A stretch of 64,000 nucleotides of DNA from SOIA01 sp964346585 (lineage in GTDB: Bacteria; Acidobacteriota; Aminicenantia; Aminicenantales; Aminicenantaceae), in the NCBI GenBank assembly GCA_964346585.1, contig CAYFVQ010000223.1, positions 1-64,000 on the forward strand, written 5' to 3'. Position 1 is the first letter of the stretch. Every line of letters begins with the position of its first letter. Made by a program: the position numbers and the translations under genes. Shown here in pieces: positions 57,773-64,000 of the stretch. The notes beneath the pieces were generated by a model, which saw nothing but the letters and a program-made list of their open reading frames with translations, did no database searches and was not told where the DNA came from.

Positions 57773-59764
57773 ATGACAGTACTCAATCTGATTCCATTCT
57801 CTTTTATCCTCGGTTTTTTGGGATTCTTTTTTGCCATTCTTCTGTACTTCCTGATTAAACGATACCCGAAAGGAACCAAGATCATGAATGACATCGCTGA
57901 AGCGGTTCATTCTGGGGCAATGACATTCCTGAGAAGAGAATACAGCTTCATCTCGATTTTTGTAGTCGTCCTTTTTGTCATCCTGTGGAAGCTCTTTTCA
58001 ATCTACACAAGTCTGGCCTTTTTGACTGGAGCCACATGCTCATTACTTGCCGGATTCGTCGGGATGAAGGCTTCCACCCGGTCGGCTGTTCGAGCGACCC
58101 AGGGGGCAATAACCGGCGGTACTCCCAGAGCTCTATCCATTGCCTTCCAGGGTGGAGCAGTCATGGGGATTTCTGTGGCTGCCCTGGGCGTGGCTGGAAT
58201 AGGCATCTTCTACTTTTTCACGAAAGACCCCATGATCATTAACGGATTTGCCATGGGAGCCAGTTCTGTTGCTCTCTTCGCTCGCGTAGGAGGGGGGATT
58301 TACACCAAAAGCGCGGATGTTGGGGCAGACCTTGTGGGAAAAGTCGAAGCAGGCATCCCAGAAGATGACCCCCGCAATCCGGGAGTCATTGCTGACAATG
58401 TGGGAGACAATGTGGGAGATACAGCCGGGATGGGTGCCGACCTTTTCGAATCCTACGTGGGATCTGTTATCGCTTCAATCGCCATCGGCGCCACTCTCAA
58501 TCCTGCAATCAATTACATGTCCCTTCCTCTATTCTTGATCGTCCTCGGCCTGATTAGCTCGATCATCGGTGTTTTTTCGATAAATATTCTCAAGAATATC
58601 AGCCCACAATCTGCCCTGAGGAATGCGTATTATATTAGCGGCATCCTGTTCTTAGCCGGATCCTTTTTTGCAGTCAAAGTTATTCTTGGGGACCTGAATG
58701 TCTTCTGGGCCGTTTTGAGCGGAATGCTTGCAGGTGTTTTCATAGGTCTGGAAAGCGAGTACTTCACTTCCGGCCCTCCGATCAAAACGATTGCCAAGAC
58801 AGCCCAAACCGGAAGCGCTCCGACCATCATCACCGGCCTCGCTGTAGGCTTCCAGAGTACGATCTTCCCGCTCCTCACCATTGCCGCGGCAATTTTCATT
58901 TCCTTTAGATTGGCTGGACTCTACGGAATTGCACTCTCAGCAGTGGGGATGCTGGCCACCATCGGTATCGTCATGTCTACGGATTCCTACGGCCCCATCG
59001 CAGATAATGCGGGGGGCATTGCGGAAATGTCTAAAGCCGGGCCAAACATCAGAAAAATAACAGACAAGCTCGATTCACTGGGAAACACAACCGCAGCCAT
59101 CGGTAAAGGATTCGCCATCGGCTCTGCTGCCCTTACAGCTTTAGCTCTCTTCTCTGCGTATCAGAAGACTGTGAATACACTCCTGATAAATGCAGGAAAA
59201 GACCCGCTGAGAATCAGCCTAACCAACGTCGAAACAGTCATAGGCTTACTGATCGGTTCTCTCATGCCTTTTGTCATCGCTTCCCTGACCATTAAAGCCG
59301 TCGGAAAGAATGCCAACAAGATGGTCATGGAAATAAGGAGGCAGTTTAAGGAAATCAAGGGTTTGATGGAAGGGAAGGCCAAGCCCGATTCTGACCGCTG
59401 CATCGATATCGTGACCCGTGGGGCATTGGCTGAAATGGTTCTCCCCGGACTTCTCGCTGTTATCGTCCCACTCCTTGTCGGTTTTCTCATCGGGCCTGAG
59501 TCCCTGGGTGGATTTTTAGCCGGGGCGACGGCGACAGGAGTTCTCATGGGAATCTTCATGGCCAATGCCGGAGCATCTTGGGATAACGCCAAAAAATGGA
59601 TCGAGGAAGGCAACTTGGGAGGAAAGGGAACGGAAATACATGCCGCCTCTGTGATCGGAGATACTGTCGGCGATCCCCTGAAAGACACCTCAGGCCCCTC
59701 TATGAATATCCTGATTAAACTCATGGCCGTCGTGAGCCTTGTTTTTGCTCCTCTGATTATGTAA
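57773..59764 (+). CDS. hppA: K+-dependent-type membrane ion-pumping pyrophosphatase
   Basis: This 663-residue integral membrane pyrophosphatase has about 15-16 helices. Hydrolysis of pyrophosphate drives H+ or Na+ export. The catalytic loop DVGADLVGKVEAGIPEDDPRNPG is followed by ADNVGDNVGDTAGMGADLFESY. Further motifs are STDSYGPIADNAGGIAEM and a C-terminal GDTVGDPLKDTSGPSMNI. The determinant segment reads GNTTAAIGKGFAIGSAAL: Ala in place of Lys at this position marks the K+-dependent subfamily, which includes both Na+- and H+-pumping enzymes. It stands alone with its own candidate promoter. Confidence 0.95.
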   Translation: MTVLNLIPFSFILGFLGFFFAILLYFLIKRYPKGTKIMNDIAEAVHSGAMTFLRREYSFISIFVVVLFVILWKLFSIYTSLAFLTGATCSLLAGFVGMKASTRSAVRATQGAITGGTPRALSIAFQGGAVMGISVAALGVAGIGIFYFFTKDPMIINGFAMGASSVALFARVGGGIYTKSADVGADLVGKVEAGIPEDDPRNPGVIADNVGDNVGDTAGMGADLFESYVGSVIASIAIGATLNPAINYMSLPLFLIVLGLISSIIGVFSINILKNISPQSALRNAYYISGILFLAGSFFAVKVILGDLNVFWAVLSGMLAGVFIGLESEYFTSGPPIKTIAKTAQTGSAPTIITGLAVGFQSTIFPLLTIAAAIFISFRLAGLYGIALSAVGMLATIGIVMSTDSYGPIADNAGGIAEMSKAGPNIRKITDKLDSLGNTTAAIGKGFAIGSAALTALALFSAYQKTVNTLLINAGKDPLRISLTNVETVIGLLIGSLMPFVIASLTIKAVGKNANKMVMEIRRQFKEIKGLMEGKAKPDSDRCIDIVTRGALAEMVLPGLLAVIVPLLVGFLIGPESLGGFLAGATATGVLMGIFMANAGASWDNAKKWIEEGNLGGKGTEIHAASVIGDTVGDPLKDTSGPSMNILIKLMAVVSLVFAPLIM

Positions 59765-59788
59765 GGGTTTGGATCTGACCCCATTTGT

Positions 59789-59817
59789 TTGATATTCTTT
59801 CTTATTTCAGTTATAAT
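59789..59817 (+). promoter_or_regulatory. Promoter of the nusA-infB operon
   Basis: TTGATA (59789-59794) and a perfect TATAAT (59812-59817) are 17 bp apart. Transcription should begin near 59824, giving a leader of about 38 nt before nusA. Confidence 0.7.
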
Positions 59818-59861
59818 TCTCGCCTCTTTATATTCCCTGAAAGGACAATTGAGGCTCAAAG

Positions 59862-60893
59862 ATGAAGGTCAATGTCTGGAACACTATTCTCCAGCTCAGC
59901 AAAGAAAGAGGAGTGGAGACAGGTGTAATCGTCAGTGCCATAGAAGAGTCTCTGAGAGTCGCTTCTTCCAAGTATTTTGCCAGTGAAGAAGATGTGCATA
60001 TTTCATTCCAACCTGAAAAAGGAGAATTAAGAGTTTACACGATTAAAATCGTTAAGGAAGACCCTCTTGACCCAACCAGAGAGATCTCCCTAAAAGAAGC
60101 AAAGAAGATTGATGCTGAAATAGCCGTCGGGCAGGAGATTGAAGTTGACCTCCCTTCAGACACATTAGGCCGCATCGCTGCCCAGGCTGCGAAACAGGTC
60201 ATCTTTCAAAAAGTCAGAGATGCAGAACAAGAAAAAATCTATGAATCCTTCGCCCCCCGATTAGGGGAAATTGTGACCGGAGTTTTGAGAAGAGTCGAGC
60301 CGAACAAGAACATGATTTTAGAAGTAAACAAGACAGATGTTCTCTTTCCCCTCCGAGAAAAATTGAGGAATGAGGAATTCGCCAGAGGCGATAGGGTCAA
60401 AGCCGTCGTGACTCAAGTCCGCAAAGAAGAAAATAAAGGCCTTCAAGTTGTTGTCTCGAGGGCAGACCCAAAATTCCTGGCAAAACTCCTGGAGTTAGAA
60501 ATCCCGGAAATTGCCAATGGGGATATTGAAATAAAGGACATCGTCCGCCAGCCTGGAGAAAGAGCGAAGGTGGCCGTCCTCACTAAAGAAAAAGATATTG
60601 ACCCTATTGGCGCCTGCATAGGAGTCAAAGGAAACAGGATCATGGCTATCAGCAAAGAATTAGCGGGAGAAAAAATCGATGTCATCGAGTGGTCAGACAA
60701 CCCTTTAGTCTATGCCAAAGCGGCTCTGAGTCCGGCAAAAGTCGAAAAAGTCTTTATCCTTAATAAAAACGAAAAAACCATGCAGGCCATTGCTCCGATG
60801 GACCAACTTTCTCTCGCAATAGGAAAGAAAGGGACGAATGTCAGATTGGCTTCGAGGCTTGTCGGCTGGAAAATAGAGATTAAGGAAAAATAG
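59862..60893 (+). CDS. nusA: Transcription termination/antitermination protein NusA
   Basis: This 343-residue RNA-polymerase-binding protein has the N-terminal domain (VIVSAIEESLRVASSKYF) and an S1 domain (GEIVTGVLRRVEPNKNMILEV). Two KH domains follow, with REPGERAKVAVLTKE-like (here RQPGERAKVAVLTKE), DPIGACIGVKGNRIMAISKEL and AIGKKGTNVRLASRL. It has no C-terminal acidic repeats, as in many bacteria. It begins the nusA-infB-DUF503-rbfA-nrnA series. The rimP gene that normally precedes nusA is not found upstream; hppA is there instead. Confidence 0.95.
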   Translation: MKVNVWNTILQLSKERGVETGVIVSAIEESLRVASSKYFASEEDVHISFQPEKGELRVYTIKIVKEDPLDPTREISLKEAKKIDAEIAVGQEIEVDLPSDTLGRIAAQAAKQVIFQKVRDAEQEKIYESFAPRLGEIVTGVLRRVEPNKNMILEVNKTDVLFPLREKLRNEEFARGDRVKAVVTQVRKEENKGLQVVVSRADPKFLAKLLELEIPEIANGDIEIKDIVRQPGERAKVAVLTKEKDIDPIGACIGVKGNRIMAISKELAGEKIDVIEWSDNPLVYAKAALSPAKVEKVFILNKNEKTMQAIAPMDQLSLAIGKKGTNVRLASRLVGWKIEIKEK

Positions 60894-60927
60894 GTTGAAT
60901 ACAACAAACCTGGAGAATCAGTAAAAC

Positions 60928-62730
60928 ATGGACGCAAAAGAAAAGAAAAAGAAAGAAAAGCCAAAAACCAAGGCTACAAAAAGAACCGCGAAAAAGATCA
61001 CTCTGAGAGAGGGCGGGACATTAAAAGAACTCTCCGAAAAAGCAGACATTAAAACCAAAGACATTATCGAAACACTCCGGACAAAAGGGCAAACAGTCAG
61101 CGTAAATGATGTAGTTAATGAAGCCTTGGCTGAGCTGATATCCAAAGAATTCAATCTCAAAATAGAACTGGTCTCTATCGAGGAAGAGATACGCGCTCAG
61201 GCCGAAAGCCATAAAAAAGAAATGATATTGAGGCCCCCTGTGGTCACCATTATGGGCCATGTGGACCATGGAAAAACAACTCTTCTGGATGCCATAAGAG
61301 AATCCAATTTGGTCGGAAAAGAATCAGGCGGCATCACACAACATATCGGGGCTTACAGAATTTTTCATGATAACCGCCCGATAACATTCATCGACACTCC
61401 AGGTCATGAGGCATTCACTCAGCTAAGGGCCCGAGGCGCTAAATTGACTGACATCGTCGTGCTGGTTGTGGCTGCAGATGATGGAGTTATGCCCCAAACC
61501 AAGGAAGCCATCAATCATGCCAAAGACGCGGGTGTTCCGATAATGATCGCCATCAACAAAGTCGACAAAAAAAATGCCGATATAGATAAGGCAAAACAAC
61601 AGCTATCCAAAGAAGACCTTCTTGTAGAGGATTGGGGCGGCAAAACGATCAGCGTAGAAGTTTCAGCCAAGGAGAAAACAAACCTGGATGAGCTTCTGGA
61701 GATGATCCTTCTGCTGGGTGATGTGATCGAAATTAAGGCGAATCCCAATGTCCAGGCTCAAGGCGTCGTTCTGGAAGCAAGTCTAGATGCAAAAAAAGGC
61801 GCTGTGGCAACTGTCATCATTCAACATGGCATTCTATCCCAGGGAGAGGCTTTCATCTGTGGAACAAGCTATGGAAAGGCCAGAGCTCTTTTTGACGAAA
61901 ATGGCAAACCTCTGAAAAAAGCAGAACCTTCTATGCCCGTAGAAATCCTGGGCTTTTCTGAAGTCCCTGTGGCAGGAGACTATTTTCAAGTGGTCTCAGA
62001 TTTGGAAACAGCCAAACAGATCTCTCAATACCGCCTTTCACTAGTCAAAAAAGCTGAAGTCCCCCGGCCTGAGCATCTCACCCTGGATGAGCTGTTTAAA
62101 AAAATGGAAGAAGGCGAGGTCAAAGAGCTTCCACTCATCATTAAAACCGATGTTCATGGTTCTGTGGAAGTTCTATCAGATATCCTTCCTAATCTAAGCA
62201 CTGAGCATATCAAGATAAAGATCGTTCATTCAGCCACAGGAAAAATCACTGAATCCGATGTTCTTCTCGCCACGGCCTCTAACGCAATCATAATCGGATA
62301 CAACACCAAACCGGACCAAAAAATTCTGGATATGGCGAAGGAAGAAAACGTAGAGATAAGGACATATAAAGTCATTTATGAACTCACCAAGGACGTAAAG
62401 GAAGCGATGTCCGGAATGCTGGAGCCTGTACTCAAAGAAACCTATTTGGGAAGGGCTGAAATCAGACGGATCTTTCGCATTTCAAGAATCGGCGTTATTG
62501 CCGGTTGTTATGTCACAGACGGAACAATCACTCGGAACGCTGAAGCGAGAGTTCTGAGAGATGACGAGGAAGTCTACAAGGGACGGATCGCCTCTCTTAA
62601 ACATCTCAAGGAGAACGTCACTGAAGTCAAAAAAGAATATGAATGCGGCATCCGTCTTGAGAAATTCAAAGAATTTCAGGAAGGCGATATCATAGAAGCT
62701 TTCATTATCGAAAAGGAAGCTCCTGAATAG
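60928..62730 (+). CDS. infB: Translation initiation factor IF-2
   Basis: This 600-residue GTPase brings initiator tRNA to the ribosome. A short Lys-rich N terminus and one IF2_N domain (LKELSEKADIKTKDIIETL) precede the G domain: G1 GHVDHGKTTLLDAI near residue 108, G3 DTPGHEAF, G4 NKVDK and G5 SAKEKTNLDEL. Domains II, III (VHGSVEVL) and IV (MSGMLEPVLKE) follow. The N-terminal extension is much shorter than in E. coli. It lies 34 bp after nusA. Confidence 0.96.
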   Translation: MDAKEKKKKEKPKTKATKRTAKKITLREGGTLKELSEKADIKTKDIIETLRTKGQTVSVNDVVNEALAELISKEFNLKIELVSIEEEIRAQAESHKKEMILRPPVVTIMGHVDHGKTTLLDAIRESNLVGKESGGITQHIGAYRIFHDNRPITFIDTPGHEAFTQLRARGAKLTDIVVLVVAADDGVMPQTKEAINHAKDAGVPIMIAINKVDKKNADIDKAKQQLSKEDLLVEDWGGKTISVEVSAKEKTNLDELLEMILLLGDVIEIKANPNVQAQGVVLEASLDAKKGAVATVIIQHGILSQGEAFICGTSYGKARALFDENGKPLKKAEPSMPVEILGFSEVPVAGDYFQVVSDLETAKQISQYRLSLVKKAEVPRPEHLTLDELFKKMEEGEVKELPLIIKTDVHGSVEVLSDILPNLSTEHIKIKIVHSATGKITESDVLLATASNAIIIGYNTKPDQKILDMAKEENVEIRTYKVIYELTKDVKEAMSGMLEPVLKETYLGRAEIRRIFRISRIGVIAGCYVTDGTITRNAEARVLRDDEEVYKGRIASLKHLKENVTEVKKEYECGIRLEKFKEFQEGDIIEAFIIEKEAPE

Positions 62731-62751
62731 AACCTGATCTTAGTTGTTTCA

Positions 62752-63033
62752 ATGGTCATTGGATTCTTATCTATAGAAATTTACCTCCCCTATTCTCACT
62801 CCCTGAAGGAAAAGCGGAAAAGGTTATCCGGACTTAAGGGTCGTCTGACGAAGAATTACAATGTCGCCTTTTCTGAACTTGAATACCAGAATAAATGGCA
62901 GAGGACAAGAATCGGCATAGTGACGCTCAACAGTCAAAAGAAACCTGTAGAAAGTCTGTTCAACAAAATCATGGATGATGTTGAAAAGAGTGTAGACGGA
63001 CAGATCATTGACCATGAAACTCATTATTTCTAA
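62752..63033 (+). CDS. DUF503 family protein (YlxP-like)
   Basis: This is a 93-residue small protein. The family pattern is visible as MVIGFLSIEIYLPYSHSLKEKR near the start, then YNVAFSELEYQNKWQRTRIG and a terminal beta strand. Members sit between infB and rbfA in many bacteria and are thought to help ribosome biogenesis, though the biochemical role is not settled. The ATG is 21 bp after infB and lacks a strong Shine-Dalgarno. Confidence 0.92.
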   Translation: MVIGFLSIEIYLPYSHSLKEKRKRLSGLKGRLTKNYNVAFSELEYQNKWQRTRIGIVTLNSQKKPVESLFNKIMDDVEKSVDGQIIDHETHYF

Positions 63034-63102
63034 AAAACAGGTCAACCATAAGTCGGTTATAAATTGTCAGCTTCCGGCCCTCTTCCATAAGGGAAAAAAG
63101 AA

Positions 63103-63453
63103 ATGAGCCCATCAAGACGCCAAAAAAGAGTCGCCAGTTTAATAAAAGAAGAGGTCAGCCGCCTACTCATTGAAGAGATCCAGAGTTCTTTTTCGGGTTT
63201 GATAACTGTGACACGAGTGGAGATGACTGCTGACCTGAAAACAGCTCACATCTATTTAAGCATTTATGGCACTGAACAAGAACAAGCCATCCTCGAACTC
63301 CTGGATAAAAAAAAGGGATTTCTGAGAAAATCTGTTGCCTCTAAGGTCAAATTAAAGTATAATCCCATGCTAATTTTTTCGACGGACCCAAGTCCTGAGT
63401 ATCAATCGAGGATAGATCGATTATTAGACGATATGAAAAAAAATGAAAGATGA
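63103..63453 (+). CDS. rbfA: Ribosome-binding factor A
   Basis: This 116-residue KH-fold protein matures the 30S subunit by acting on the 5' end of 16S rRNA. The family pattern is SPSRRQKRVASLIKEEVSRLL at the N terminus, ITVTRVEMTADLKTAHIYLSI in the centre and a C-terminal YNPMLIFSTDPSPEYQSRIDRLL, where the usual F-x-x-D is close. It overlaps the next gene by 11 bp. Confidence 0.94.
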   Translation: MSPSRRQKRVASLIKEEVSRLLIEEIQSSFSGLITVTRVEMTADLKTAHIYLSIYGTEQEQAILELLDKKKGFLRKSVASKVKLKYNPMLIFSTDPSPEYQSRIDRLLDDMKKNER

Positions 63454-64000
63454 CCCCGCGAGCTTAATCACTCAAAAAATTCTCGAAAGTCAGCGCATTG
63501 TTGTGACTTCTCATTTAAGGCCAGACGGTGACTCAATTTGCACCAGTCTTGCACTCGCCTTCATGGGAGAACTCTTGGGAAAAGAAGTCGAAATCATTAA
63601 TAAGGACAAAACTCCTTTTCCTTTGAATAATGTCCCGGATGTAGAAAAAATCAAAATCGGACAAATTCCAGCTCAAAAATTTGATCTAGCCATCCTTCTT
63701 GAGTGTGCCAATGTTTCTCGCTCCGGACAAGAAAGCCTGGACGATTATTTCAAAATAAACATCGACCACCATCACTCGAATGATTATTATGCAGACATCA
63801 ACTGGGTGGATCCCGAAGCATCCGCTGTGGCCGAAATGATCTACACTCTGGGAGAAAAACTCAACATACAGTTTACTCCTCAAATAGCCAATCATCTGTA
63901 CTGCGCGATTGTCTCTGATACAGGTTCATTCCAGTTCTCTAACACAAGCTCGAGGAGCTTTAAGGTCTGCCATAAGCTCCTCGATCAGGGTGCCAGTTCC
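63443..64000 (+). CDS. nrnA: DHH-family nanoRNase/pAp phosphatase, cut by the window edge
   Basis: The frame opens at ATG 63443 inside the end of rbfA and runs 186 codons to the right edge without a stop. Diagnostic motifs are TSHLRPDGDSICTSLALA near residue 24-41, an acidic ILLECANVSRSG and the DHH core INIDHHHSNDYYAD near residue 110. AIVSDTGSFQFSNTSSRSF carries the next metal-binding Asp. These match bifunctional oligoribonuclease/pAp phosphatase NrnA, which clears short RNA fragments and 3'-phosphoadenosine 5'-phosphate. The DHHA1 RNA-binding domain lies beyond the window. The Gly usual after DSI is Cys here. Confidence 0.92.
   Translation, partial: MKDDPASLITQKILESQRIVVTSHLRPDGDSICTSLALAFMGELLGKEVEIINKDKTPFPLNNVPDVEKIKIGQIPAQKFDLAILLECANVSRSGQESLDDYFKINIDHHHSNDYYADINWVDPEASAVAEMIYTLGEKLNIQFTPQIANHLYCAIVSDTGSFQFSNTSSRSFKVCHKLLDQGASS

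Noticed and set aside
59161..59859. 232-codon minus-strand frame
   Set aside because: It is antisense to the C-terminal half of the membrane pyrophosphatase; it is Ser/Pro/Arg-rich, as expected of a shadow.

Overview
This window reads as a chromosomal segment of an uncultured diderm (Gram-negative-type) bacterium. It encodes BamD, a TonB-dependent-receptor-like barrel, other outer-membrane proteins, many cleavable signal peptides and periplasmic multihaem cytochromes. The mix of complex I, a membrane pyrophosphatase, carboxypeptidase-regulatory/TonB-type receptors and large families of secreted proteins of unknown function would fit Candidatus Aminicenantota (OP8) or a related lineage. That placement is inference from gene content; no rRNA gene is present to confirm it. 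Genes are mostly preceded by good AGGAGG-type ribosome binding sites.

Region by region. (1) 1-11543, minus strand: nine tandem genes for secreted proteins from two or three paralogous families that I cannot assign to a named family. They are read leftward from a near-consensus promoter at 11719-11747. (2) 11918-20387: a secreted alpha/beta hydrolase, a RecB/Cas4-type nuclease, a MacAB-like efflux operon (adaptor, two permeases, ATPase), a 53-residue zinc-binding protein and a free-standing LigD phosphoesterase domain. (3) 20500-28833, minus: nuoABCDEFGHI of NADH:quinone oxidoreductase. It ends in an MBL-fold hydrolase where nuoJ would be expected, and nuoJKLMN are absent from the window. (4) 29015-33615: dihydrolipoyl dehydrogenase and a TonB-receptor-like barrel whose last strand is cut off by an in-frame TAG. 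(5) 34248-43337, plus: a respiratory operon of a heptahaem cytochrome, four-cluster Fe-S protein, NrfD-type quinone-site membrane protein, Tat-exported molybdopterin-family subunit without an obvious Cys ligand, beta-propeller protein, hexahaem NapC/NrfH-like cytochrome and an HdrD/DsrK-like Fe-S membrane protein. It resembles Qrc/Psr-type complexes. (6) 43860-44897, minus: L-threonine aldolase interrupted by an in-frame TAG at the active-site histidine column. (7) 45192-52508, plus: PASTA protein, rpe, sugar-nucleotide epimerase, bamD, outer-membrane barrel, subtilase and recN. (8) 52705-57507: a C_GCAxxG_C_C protein, miaB, a PilZ protein, and a MinD-like ATPase with a J-domain/HTH partner. 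(9) 57773-64000, plus: membrane pyrophosphatase, then nusA-infB-DUF503-rbfA-nrnA in the standard bacterial order.

The most unusual signal lies between genes. Three full copies (13308-13559, 33669-33999, 43416-43806) and one right-end fragment (15025-15117) of a structured element share a core with two invariant-loop hairpins. The stems of these hairpins show compensatory changes. Each full copy is closed by an inverted repeat of different sequence. One copy looks like a 331-bp miniature transposable element with 22-bp terminal repeats and an 8-bp flanking duplication. Another carries three extra hairpins and ends in a T-tract. Two of the copies lie beside the two amber-interrupted genes.
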